Source: Setomelanomma holmii (Eukaryota; Ascomycota; Dothideomycetes; Pleosporales; Phaeosphaeriaceae). Taken from it: a stretch of 64,000 nt of DNA. The notes beneath the pieces were generated by a model. It ran no database searches. It saw nothing but the letters and a program-made list of their open reading frames with translations, and was not told where the DNA came from. The stretch is from assembly GCA_010015745.1 (NCBI GenBank), contig ML978170.1, positions 355,382 through 419,381 on the forward strand. Reading direction: 5' to 3'. Position 1 is the first letter of the stretch, and the number at the start of each line of letters is the position of its first letter. The translations under genes were made by a program, and so were the position numbers. Below, piece by piece: positions 44,341-54,962 of this stretch.

Positions 44341-45615
44341 TCAAATAACCATCTCTCCCTCTCCCTCTGCCTCCCCCACATCATCAGCACCCTCCTCATC
44401 CAAATCCTCAATCGGATACGTCAATATCGCAGCCACATTCCCCAACCCTTCCAACCTCTTTCCACTCTCATGCAACGAGCTAAACACCCTCACCTCCCCG
44501 CCTTCCACATCGCGCACCCGATCCACCAACTTGACCCACCGCCGCCGCTCCGCGACATTCTGTGCCCTGAATAACGCATTGTTGATCATCAACACGCCCC
44601 CGCCGCGCCCAACGCCCCCTTTGTCGACGGCGCGCTCGACTTCGCGCGGACCGTACCATGCGCGGCCGTCGTCGAGGCGCATGAGGGTCAGGAATTTGTC
44701 CATGAGGGCTGTTTCGCGGGCGTATTTTGTGTCGGAAAGTTTTGTCGTTATTGCCGGGCTCGACAGGATGTCGCTGAGCGCGTGGACGTGTGCGGATGAG
44801 GCGTGCGCGATGATGACGGATGGGATCAGGGCTAATAGGGGTTTGTTGGTGGTGCGTGTGGCTTCGGCTTTCATGTATTGTAGGAATGCTTGCGCGACGA
44901 AGCCGGGGCTGGCAAGGAGGAGGGGGAGCGTTTTGGCGTGTGTGCTTGTTGATGTGTTTGCCAGATCGATCTGGCGCAGGAGTGTGGATAATGTGGTTGC
45001 GAAGAATTTGTCCATGCCCTTTGTATGTCCGTCTGCGCCGCCTTTGCGTTTTCGCGGTACGGGGACTTCGATGTGTTGCCGGAGTATTGTTTGGTGTTCT
45101 GTGATCATGCAGATATTGGCTGTGCCCTCACCTAGAACCACCGCCCAAAGTTCTGCTCTTCGATCAGTGTCACATGCCTCCTTCAGCATTTCCAGCGCAA
45201 CCGAGTCCCACCCATCGGCCTTTTCGATGGTGAACCTGCGATTCAGCTCCAGGTCTAATGTGTGGTGTTGGCCCATTTTGACATGCTCGTTTTCCGATGC
45301 CACTTTGCCCGAAACGTGTAATTGGCCTGAGCCAATATCGAAGTCGGTGGATGTTACGGCTATCGTGAGGTAGAGGGCGATTCGTTGTGAGGACGTCGAT
45401 CCGGCATCAGATTGCTTGGTGACGCGACGAACTGCCTTTGCGCGTATGCGATCGTGTTCTTGGATTAGGTTGTAGGCATGCCACTAGATGCAGTCGTGAG
45501 AAGTCGTAAAGTGACAGCGCCAGAATGATCTAACCATGTCTTCTGGCTCTTCCGGCATGAGGGTCGCGAAGCCTGCTCCAGTCCTTTGCTCGATCTGTGA
45601 TTTGAGCAGCCGCAT
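44341..45615 (-). CDS. DOM34: Pelota/Dom34, ribosome-rescue factor
   Basis: With Hbs1 it recognises stalled ribosomes and splits them in no-go and non-stop mRNA decay. 407 residues in two exons (45615-45535 and 45483-44341) with a 51-bp intron; phases agree. The N-terminal Sm-like domain begins MRLLKSQIEQRTGAGFATLM and continues EDMWHAYNLIQEHDRIRAKA across the intron, the family hallmark. FDIGSGQLHVSGKVASENEHVKMG follows. The central domain contains ELWAVVLGEGTANICMIT and VPRKRKGG, and the C-terminal domain HALSDILSSPAI and YGPREVERAVDKGGV. It ends in an acidic Glu/Gly/Asp-rich tail, usual for the family. The catalytic GGQ of eRF1 is absent, as expected. Confidence 0.95.
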
Positions 45616-46127
45616 AGTTGAGGTCGGATATGTTCAGAGGGGATTGAGATTGGCGTTTTACGCGCGCAAGGGTAGCTGGCGCTATACAGTACGGTGGAAG
45701 AAATGTTTGTGGGGTATGAAGATCATGGACGCGTAGAATAGGCCTCGTGAAATGGCATGAATGGCTATGACGATGAGTGGCGGGGCGCGTTTCGCTTAAT
45801 TTAAGCTTATCTGCGATAAGGTTTCATCCACCTTGCGTGGTTCGCATCCTGAACACATCACCTCTCATTCACTACCCACGATTTAGACATGATTCACATG
45901 GTCGTCGTTGGGTGATGGCTGTGTGCCAGCCCTTACGCTGTGCGGCTGACGCCCTGCGAGGCTGTGCATTCGCTTAGACGCAAACAGCATCTATAGCCGT
46001 GGACGGATAGGCAACCTCATGCGAGCTATCGTCCACCTCAAACTTACAAGTATATCACATCCCCAGGCAGCAACATGTACTTGAATACTCGCTGCCAGCC
46101 TCTCTAAACCATTGCATAGCTCACGCC
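45616..46127. promoter_or_regulatory. Divergent intergenic promoter, DOM34 / 2EXR-type gene
   Basis: 512 bp between two diverging start codons, without a supported open frame. It should contain both promoters. Confidence 0.55.
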
Positions 46128-47372
46128 ATGTTATCTTTCTTCCCAAAGCAACCCACTGCGTTCAAGCCTCTCATTGCCCCAATCCCACAGCGCCAACCTT
46201 GTGGTGGTGGCTGCAGCGAACAGTTTCAGAGCCCATTCTTCGGAAGACTGCCCGCAGAGATCCGAAACGAGATTTACCGCTATGCCTTTACTGGCGAATT
46301 CCGCGAGCAGCTGAGCGTCAAGGGCCATCCACTTTCACTGCTTCTGACTTGTCATCGAGCCAGTCATGAAGCTACGACGCTAGCCTTTAGCTGTCATGCT
46401 TTCCAGATCTCGAAGCATCTCGAGTTGAATACATTCGTGACATTACGCACTGCGATTTCGCACATGAGCCCGCAGTTGAAAGACGCCGTCACAGCTTTAT
46501 GCTACGATCTTGGTTGTGGATACTTTCGCTCCGAGAATGCTTTAGCGGCTGGAGAGGTTTTGACCAACGCTATCCTCCTGTTTCCGAACTTTGCGAGGTT
46601 TGAAGTTCGTATCTTGCGAGGCCAGAAGCGCGGGCTTGGAATACACCAAGGAACAATGCCTCTGTGGTGCTATACATACAAAGATGCGAGGAACACAGCT
46701 GCGCAGATATATGCGCCCCATTGGTTCGCCAACTCAATCCTTCGACATAGTGGCGAAGGACATTCATATGCTTGGCAGGCTGGCCAGCAATGGACATTGG
46801 ATTGGCCACAGGCTGCGTCTGACGAGTATCTTGACGTACTGGACTCTTGCGATTGGAACGGTAATCCATGTCTCAAGCCCTTCATGGGCTCTGATGCAGT
46901 CGGTAAAGTGCGAGGAGTACACATGTGTCCTTGCCCATGCGACCAGGTATCTTGGACCTCTGCCGACATGGTCCAGGCAACAGGACGCCGAATCAAAATC
47001 GACACCATATACTACGGGCCAGAAGAGCGACCATTACCTCCTTTGGACGGAGAAATGGCGCTCAAAGCCCGACTTGGGCACAAGGCAGTAATCCTGAGAG
47101 AAGGAGCGTCTCGACTGAGAGTAGAAGAATGCCAAGTATCCTGCGTGGGTACCGGTGCTGAGGTTACGAGTGTTGCATATGATGGAGGTGATGACTATTG
47201 GGAGGCTTTGAGACGGAAGAATGGTGATTGGAGGGCCGTTGCGAGGACGCTGTGGAAAGATCCGATGGACTCGCTTTGTGGCACGTCCAAGGACAAGTTT
47301 CTGGGCTCGTGGTCACTGGGAGAAGGAGACTGGGCTCGGATAAAGGAAGTGACCAAGACGAAAAGGTCTTAA
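46128..47372 (+). CDS. 2EXR-type (F-box-like) protein of unknown function
   Basis: A single-exon protein of 414 residues. After a Pro-rich N-terminus it has FFGRLPAEIRNEIYRYAFTG, the helix that marks the 2EXR/F-box-like families very common in filamentous fungi, followed by LLLTCHRASHEATTLAFS. The remainder has no recognised domain. It carries several Cys/Trp-rich segments (GVHMCPCPCDQVSW) that could bind metal. There is no signal peptide or membrane segment. Function in this family is not established; some members may link to ubiquitin ligases. The frame is intact and well coded throughout. Confidence 0.8.
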   Translation: MLSFFPKQPTAFKPLIAPIPQRQPCGGGCSEQFQSPFFGRLPAEIRNEIYRYAFTGEFREQLSVKGHPLSLLLTCHRASHEATTLAFSCHAFQISKHLELNTFVTLRTAISHMSPQLKDAVTALCYDLGCGYFRSENALAAGEVLTNAILLFPNFARFEVRILRGQKRGLGIHQGTMPLWCYTYKDARNTAAQIYAPHWFANSILRHSGEGHSYAWQAGQQWTLDWPQAASDEYLDVLDSCDWNGNPCLKPFMGSDAVGKVRGVHMCPCPCDQVSWTSADMVQATGRRIKIDTIYYGPEERPLPPLDGEMALKARLGHKAVILREGASRLRVEECQVSCVGTGAEVTSVAYDGGDDYWEALRRKNGDWRAVARTLWKDPMDSLCGTSKDKFLGSWSLGEGDWARIKEVTKTKRS

Positions 47373-47732
47373 TGGACAGAGCTGGAGTGGCAGTCCTGTT
47401 GCCTTGCTAGGCATGTTCAAAAAGTGTCAATAGGACCAGGAATGGAACATGTGTGAATCGTGTTGTATTGGTTCTATGGAAGGAGCGAGCTATGTACGAA
47501 GGCGCGGGCAGGCGCTAAGCTCAGAACGTGCTAGCGTGAGACAGAAGATGGTGTGAGAACCTAGGACAGAACACCAGAGGGCCACGGTATATTACCGTGG
47601 CTGACAAAAAGACGCAGCGCCGAGCAATACCCAGCAATTGGAGCCGTAACACGTCCTAATTTGACGAATGATCCAGCATACTGCGAAGAGATAGCGCACG
47701 CTCAATCCGTATCAAAGGTGTAAATTTGACTC
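47373..47732. other. Convergent intergenic interval
   Basis: 360 bp between the 3' ends of the 2EXR-type gene and the HET gene. No feature seen. Confidence 0.4.
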
Positions 47733-49480
47733 TTACATCATCGAGATCCAACAGAAGTTCTTGTTCACTTTCAAGTACTCCCCGTACATCAGCCCGTGAA
47801 TGTAGGCCTTCCCTTTCAGGAAGTAGGTATCTGGCAACGAGAGGTATTGCTGCAAGACAAACGGAACTTTTACCTTCTTGAATATGCACACAACATCGCC
47901 TACCATCATCGATCGAGGCCCAAAACCAATTCGCCCACTTTCACTTGTGAAGAATCTCCTTCCAAAACACACCTTTCTTGCATTCTTCAGATACTGTTGT
48001 ATGGCTGCAGAAGGCTCGCCCATCTCAGGTTTCCATGACTTGAGTTCTTCGTACGCAGATCGAAGGGTATCAGCCTTCACTTTCCACTTGCGTTTGACTA
48101 GCCGATCGTGGATCGAGGAAAAGCCGCGGAGGAGATGGAGCTTGCTGTCCTCGTCGCCGACCACGTTTCCGATGAAAATGCGCCATAGCTCTGTAGCGCT
48201 GACAAAGTCTCCTGCGAGGACAGTGTACTTCTGCATCAGCTCAATGATCTTCTGCATCCTCGCACTGGTTGGCCGCGTCTCTAAGCAGTCTTCACCCATG
48301 TCAGTTTCCCACTCATCCTCAATGACACTTTTCACCGTGTCCATTACTATTCCTTTTATACGCAGTGTCTTCGGATCCTTGTTATACTGATCCCAATCCA
48401 ATCTCACCTGTGTCATAACATTGAATCCAGCATGATGCCCCTCATGATCCGCAAGCACATCGCTGATCTGCCGATAGTGTAGATCCGGACACCAGCTCGG
48501 CAATAATGGGTTTCGCTGCATAGTCTCGGGGAAACTTAGCAACAGTGCTACAGCATCGCTCTGCAGCAATAGAACCACATAAGGTGAGTAAAGGTCTTCG
48601 ACCTTGTCGTTTGGGTCCCATGTCCACCCATCCCGGACATATTGATCCATCAGTCCTATCACGCCGTAGACCCTGTCGCACGGATCGAAACAGATTCTCT
48701 GACGGCATATGCGGATGAGATCTGTACCGAGCGTTGCCGAATGAGTGTGGCGCACAAGCTCAACGTTTCGTATCTCGGTGAAGCCATCGCAGAATTCGAG
48801 CCTTTGCTCGGAGCCGCGAAAGAGTGTGTACAGATCCAATCGATGAATTTGCTTGACTAGTGAAGACAATGCCTTCCAAGGACTAAGCTGGGTACCGCAG
48901 ATGAAAGTTGCCTCTCGGGCGAGTGTCGCTTCATGAAGAACCCAAACCCGCGGCCACCATGCACACGTCAGGAGATGGCGAACGTCCCTTAATGAAAGAC
49001 TGAGGTTATCACCGAGTCCACATCGGGGGTGGATGAGTTGATAGCTTTGAGAGTGACACTCACGTTTTGAATTTGCTCGACCGTGGTTTGCGTTTCTGGT
49101 ATTTCCTCTCCTAGCCATATCATCACCTTTTTTGCGTTCCGATAAATATCAGTCATCATCTGGATCTGGCCCATCTTCTCCTTGTCGTCACCTTGATTGA
49201 TGCACATTGCGTCGATCCATATTGGCAGGTGTACCACGTCTCTCAATGTCGAAAGCGCGTGAAGAAGATTCTCCTACACGGGAAGATTCTGCCCATCGGA
49301 CTGAAACGGAAACTGGTCTGTATTTGTACCCCAAGTATAGCTCAATGCCGCATAATTGAGGGCTTTGGACGATGCCTTGAGGTGGACATGTCTCATACGC
49401 GAACCCACTTTAGGCAGGAGATCCAGTATACGGATTTGATCAAGTTCGAGGGGCTGGTACTGATATGGAGGTAGAATCAT
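47733..49480 (-). pseudogene. HET-domain (heterokaryon incompatibility) gene, probably broken
   Basis: HET-domain proteins trigger cell death on fusion of incompatible fungal individuals. The HET signatures are present: LNYAALSYTWG, VVHLPIWIDAMCINQGD, DIYRNAKKVMIWLGEE and AWWPRVWVLHEATLA. An in-frame TAG at 49274-49276 interrupts between LPV and ENLLHALSTLRD, a position usually coding in this family and explicable as former CAG. A plausible intron with GTGAGT donor (49063-49000) leaves the downstream frame off by one base. From there a long frame runs to 47733 with the usual poorly conserved C-terminal region. The TAG is certain. The frameshift depends on the splice model. Confidence 0.75.
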
Positions 49481-50392
49481 GCTGTACGCATAGCAATAGT
49501 AAAGCCTGTGCCTTCCACAAAAATTGTGCAGTGGCGTACCTGCTACCCGGATCGCCCATAAATTCGAGAGGCGCAGAGTGTCGTGAATTAACCAATAAGA
49601 TGGGTAGCAAATGTTTCGCTATAGAATATTTGTGTCGATTGTGATGTTGTAGCCTCGTCCCTTCACCGGCTGGCAGTTCAGCTTAGCGCCATTAGACAAG
49701 CAAGAATCGCGTGTGCGACGCGTCCACTGACATCCCCCTGTTCAATCCCATCATACACCGCGTCTGCGCCGCAAACGTTCTCGACAAAGTCCGCAATGCG
49801 GAATCAACTGTACGGCTCACCGTAGAGACGATTGATACCCACCCTGAGCAATTGCGGCAGACTTAACGCACTGGTCGACTTCAGCTGGAAACGATGCACG
49901 GCATTTTCTCAGCCCTAATCTTCCAGCGTGAAGGCTCTGAAGATGTACAAGCATCGATCGCAGAGCTTCTCTGGCCTCGCTACCAGCTCCTCCGATCGAG
50001 AAGCGAATCTCATTAGGCGTCCCATCAGTTTATAAGCCATTCGCTTGCGTGTAGCTTTGTGCAGCTGTTGCACCCCGCTCCTCGACGTTGTCTCACACTC
50101 TGCACCAATGAAAACAATGTTTCGTTTCGCGGTTATCCTTTCTGGCCTTCTTCGGCCGTGATGTGCAAGCCATGCGCCGATGCACAAGATGCGTCTGGCC
50201 TAGACTGATGAAGACGGTTGTAAGTTTGCGTGCTAGGGCCAATGTGGTTGTCGTGATTCAGCCATCACTTTCTTCTTCGGTTGTGCAGCTGCACCACTTT
50301 GGGGGCCGAGCAACAAGGCTGTGAATTGGTACAATATGACCAGAGGATCCCGTCCCGCTGTGCGACCTGCTTGATAGCTACCGCTGCTGCCT
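49481..50392. other. Intergenic interval, nothing recognised
   Basis: About 0.9 kb between the divergent HET gene and the cysteine-rich membrane protein gene. An open frame of 90 codons at 49915-50187 (-) has no supporting feature. Confidence 0.4.
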
Positions 50393-52206
50393 ATGACCAT
50401 GTTTCACCGCAAACATCTTTCGCTCTGGCCGTGGTACCTCTTCGGACTGACTATTCTATGCGAAGGCACAGAAGCATCAGAAGCACGCATCTTGGATCAT
50501 GGAGATACACGACCACCATCGGCGCCGAAGCCTGATAGCCTGACCTCAAACGATACACTTTTCGAAGGCTGGGGCGATCCATTCATCATCGACGCTTTGG
50601 CTCCCATTGCAACCCAAGTAGATCAAGTGCCGTGGGTCGGATTCAATATCGGCAATCGGCCTAACAAGAGACAAAATTGCGTGGGTACTGGAAGTACTGC
50701 TAGGAATTATTGCTTCGCCGGCAATACTGCAGCCAATGCGTGGTGCGGTTGCGAGAACAAATGCTGCACGAATACGGCGAGTAAGACAGGATGGTGCTGC
50801 GCAACTACAGTGAACTGCGATGTTGCCAACCTCAGTTGCCAGTGGGTCACGTAGGTCTAACGCATCGCGTCTATCTTCGACCCTGTTGACCAAGCAGGTC
50901 TACGACTTCGGTCGTCAAAACCACTACATCGTTTGTCACGAACTACTTCACCCTTCCTCTCACAATCCCTGGTGGCACCTCGACTTCGCTAGTCACCATT
51001 ACCAGCGTCAGCACAATCATCGTATCGAGTGCAGATACTGCCACCGTCGTGGCCACTGTAGGTACATTGGGTAGCAGTGTGAATGATTCTAACACGTCGT
51101 AGACAACAGTTAGCGAAGCACGGGCTGGCAAGCGCGATCATGTGGCTTGTAGTCCTGCAGCGGGAGTTCCATCACAGCCGACCCAGAGCCCTGCCAATGC
51201 GGGACTCTCGCAAAGTCGACCCTCCATACACGAGGCAGATGGCTCTCAGACCACTGTAGCTCCTGCGTTGGGTGAGAGCGAGGCAAGCGAAGGCAGCCAG
51301 CCCGAACTCCGGAAGCGTCAGGCACCAACCACTACTATCGTTCTCGGTACTTCCACGGTCTTTGTCACTACCGTCATCACGGTTACCTCGACAGCCAGAC
51401 CCTCTGCCACGACTACGAGTACCACCACGAGTTGGTCGACTACGACTCTGTTCGTCAACGCGAAGGCGACCCGTACGGTCATGACTACAGTGAATCTGGC
51501 GACGCTGAATTCGGCTTCATTGAGTGGATCAGCACTGCCTACTAATACAATTAGCGCTGCTGCTCCTGTCGACCCGCCCAAGAAGGGCTTGAGTACTGGT
51601 GCGAAAGCAGGTATTGGAGCTGGGTCAGCTGCGGGCTCCCTACTTGTCATCGTCATACTGGGTGTCGTGTGGAGGCGCAAGAAGAAGACTACGGATGAGC
51701 AGAATCAAGAAAAGATCGACAAAGCCGTTGCAGCAGCTATGGCAGCTCAGCAAGGAAACTCTGGACAGCCGAGTCAACCGACTTCCTACATCTCGAACGA
51801 TAAATATGCGTATGCACATACCTCGGCATCTCCCAATACCTATGCGACCCCAACAGGAAGTCCTCCACCACCTAGCCAACATTCAGCATATCCTGCGATG
51901 ATGCAGCCTATGCCATACTCCTCGTCAGACGGCTCCTCGCCTCAGCCCAACTACTCCAGGCTGTCTGAGCTGCAAGACCACAATGCTGCTACGCCAACGG
52001 CGCACAGTGGTGAACGCACTGTATCATACGGCACACCGCCCATGGGATATGTCTCACCAGAGATGCCTGGCTCTTCGCCCACGCAGAGGTATGAGATGCC
52101 CGCTTATACAGGGCCGTCGCCACTACAGAGCGCGCCAATACCATATAACGTGCCGCAGCCATATCAGGCATATCCAGGCGGTGCACAATCAAATTATGGA
52201 AGATGA
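50393..52206 (+). pseudogene. Single-pass membrane protein with cysteine-rich ectodomain; in-frame TAG
   Basis: Exons 50393-50850 and 50898-52206 (47-bp intron, in phase) give 588 codons. The layout is a signal peptide, then a cysteine-rich domain (CVGTGSTARNYCFAG, AWCGCENKCC, TGWCCATTVNC) and a long Thr/Ser/Val-rich stalk. One transmembrane helix follows (GIGAGSAAGSLLVIVILGVV), then a basic stop-transfer (WRRKKK) and a Pro/Tyr/Ser-rich cytosolic tail. This resembles fungal cell-wall sensors of the Mid2/WSC kind in layout, but the cysteine domain is not one I can name. A TAG at 51100-51102 lies inside the stalk, between SNTS and TTVSEARAG, and the frame is open on both sides. It could be a nonsense mutation, a polymorphism or a sequencing error. 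Confidence 0.7.
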
Positions 52207-53238
52207 TCACAGGAATATTGCGTAATAAGACAAGACGGGGATTGAGTGTCTTCATATTCATCATGGACAAGATTGGAGCGCCTTCAAAGCTCGATGTCAA
52301 GCAAGTGTCCATACTCTAATCCATCCCAACCTTGACCAGGACGCGACAGTTTGAAGGGACTCCCTCGGGGTGCGGCCTTGAACAATCTTTGCGCACTGGG
52401 TCGGAGGCATGGCCAACACTTGTCGACGCCATTGACCCGAGAAATTGCGTTACGATAATGAATGTGCTGAGCAACACGGGTGATCTCATTTGTTTATGAT
52501 TTACGTCTCTCGAGATCCTTCGGCCGCAAGGATATTCATGAGGACTGGTACCATGCATCTCTTGGCATATTGGCTGCGTAGTCTACGTCTCATTTTTGCA
52601 ATTGCTTTGGCCGTGGCACCGGTTGCGCGCGGAAGGTTCAAGTTGCAAGATCAATCAAACGCTGCAGGTGTTTCCAAGTTTCATTTCCTTCTCAAGTTGT
52701 AACACGAATACCGTATTGACTTTCTAATATCGTTAATGCAAGCATGGAAAATGTCGCTTTGTCGAAGTCGTGAAGCCGTCACAAAATCCCGACAGCCTCA
52801 CAAGAGTGCCGGCTAAAACACATCCTGCATGCAACGTCCGACGATCATTTTAGCCATCTACTTGCAACAACAGCATAAACAGGAACCACACGAGACTAAA
52901 CCCCGCTGCCAAGATCGGACAATGAATAAACGCTAATCAAGTCGCGGCGCGTGCCTTGAAGCGAGCAAGTGCCGCAACCTATCATGCCCATCACGATTAT
53001 GGCACTCATCCCAGACAATCTGGGGAAAGTGAAAACTATCACACTGCGTCTCTTTAGATCGCGTGCTGACGAGGATGGCAGGGCAAGATGCCGTAGATCC
53101 AAAATAGTGCATGCCAAAAGGCCGTAGTAGCATATGGGAGTACAGTAGTATAATAAGCTGCATGGACAGTCGGGCACAATGAGTTCTTGGTACGCCTTCT
53201 GATCACATTCGAGCAGCAGAGCATCGCAGTCCGCCACA
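52207..53238. other. Intergenic interval, nothing recognised
   Basis: About 1 kb. Short open frames only; presumably the promoter of the intradiol dioxygenase at the right end. Confidence 0.4.
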
Positions 53239-54433
53239 ATGGTCCATCTCTCGCAGGCTCTGGTCACCGTCTTCCTAGCTACCGGCGTCATCGCGCATCC
53301 GGGAGGAAATATCAACCTGGAGATTCTAAGGAGGCAGGCCCATCTCGACCATCCCAACCGCCGAAGTGTCCAAGAATGTAAGCGCGACCTCGTAGAGAGC
53401 GGGTGGGTACGGGACCAGCACCTGAGACGCGGGGCTAGGCTTCATGAGCTTCGAGTTGCGGCCGGCTTTGCAACAGAGCATGAGATCGTTCGTCGAGATG
53501 TCGCTGAGGTCGAGGAGGAGTACGGCGTGCAGGCCGCTTGCACGCTCGACCCTGAAGCTACTGAAGGACCTTACTGTAAGTAGCGAAACCGACTGATCAC
53601 AAGACGTAAGGCTCACAATTAGCAGGGGTCACTGGCGAACTGATCCGTCAGGACCTGCTCACCGGCGAGAAGGGTGCCATAACTCACCTTGACATCAACG
53701 TCGTCGACACATCGACCTGCAAGCCCGTCACGGATGCCTATGTCGAGCTTTGGGGCTGCAACTCCACTGGTGTCTACACCGGCGTACAAGCCAAAGGCAA
53801 TGGCGATGGCTCCGCTACCGCCATCAAGACCAATGCGCTCCGCGGAGTGCAACCTACCCAAGCCAACGGCACTGCTACTTTCATCACTGTCATTCCCGGT
53901 CACTATGTTGGCCGCGCCAATCACCTTCACAGTGAGCTCTATGTATCCTGTACATGTCGTGATTTGCCATTCTGACAAAAACAGCCATCATTCATCACGG
54001 CGCCAAGCTCCTGACCAACAACACCATCCAAGGCGGTACCATCTCTCACGTTGGCCAGTTCTACGTTGAGCAGAACTTCCTTGGCCAGGTCGAGAAGACT
54101 TCTCCTTACAACACCAACACGCAAGCCCAGACACTCAATGCCAATGACGCCCTCTTCAACATGGGTAAGCAGGGTGGTGACGATCCCGTCCTGAAGATCA
54201 GCTTGATTGGCAAGACCATTGAGGACGGCTTGTATGCGACCATCGACATTGGTGTCAATCCCAAGGCGAAGCAGAACCCGCAACCCGTCAACATGTGGAC
54301 TTCGGATGGTGGCAAACCAGTGCCGGACTCGCCGTGGGCTGGGTACCCGGATAACTGCAAATACTGTGGATTCAGGCCACCGAAGGAGAAGAAGAGTGTC
54401 GTGGGTGCAGTCAAGTTGTTGGATGCGGAGTGA
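53239..54433 (+). CDS. Secreted intradiol ring-cleavage dioxygenase-like protein
   Basis: Family of non-haem Fe(III) enzymes that open catechol rings; fungal extracellular members act on aromatic compounds outside the cell. 363 residues in three exons (53239-53575, 53626-53931, 53985-54433), introns 50 and 53 bp, in phase. The signal peptide is MVHLSQALVTVFLATGVIA. An N-terminal helical region is followed by CTLDPEATEGPYWVTGELIR (Trp codon formed at the first junction). The ligand regions are VELWGCNSTGVYTGV (first Tyr) and IPGHYVGRANHLHT (second Tyr and the two His, with the conserved Arg). The last part includes GQFYVEQNF and PDNCKYCGF. The ligand set looks complete, so it may be catalytically competent. 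Confidence 0.92.
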
Positions 54434-54962
54434 ACTCCCTGGCCAGGAAATAGGGTCTTGCAAGGGGCTTTGCGGGTCGACGTGATTCCCGTCAGCTCGT
54501 ACACACAACAAACAAGAACATTGTAATAGTCTTGTCATTGTACTGATTCACGCTGCCTCTAATGAACTAGTCGAGACAAACGAAGCTCAAATGCTAACGG
54601 GACTAAAGAATTTCGAGACGTTCGAGTTGCACCATGTGGGGTTTTGACGCTAGGCGTGATGCTTGCCTACACTAGGACTAGCGGTTGATCTTCGTGTGGG
54701 CGGCCTGAAGCGGCTCTTACAACTTCAGTCAGTGAGCAGCCTTAGGGCACCCTTACAAACGCGTTCATGGTCTCTATATGATGCACACTTTGCTGAACAT
54801 TCGCCGCTGGCCGAGGTGAGGTTGAAGAGCCTGTTCCTGATAACCTCCCCTCTGAGTCTCAGGTACCTCATTTCCGACGGCCGTACCAGCACCGCGTAGG
54901 CAGCAGTGAAACGTGTCATATCTTTGCAGCGCATCATCGCAGCGTCAGCCGATTCATTCGAG
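54434..54962. other. Intergenic interval, promoter of the Zn2Cys6 gene
   Basis: 529 bp; no supported feature beyond the presumed promoter. Confidence 0.4.

Noticed and set aside
13946..51102. Reassigned TAG codon (TAG read as Gln) to explain the many in-frame TAGs
   Set aside because: Conserved genes such as Rrp41, Pelota and the SNF2 ATPase contain no internal TAG, the RS/glycine-zipper gene ends with TAG, and the broken genes also carry TAA, TGA and frameshifts.
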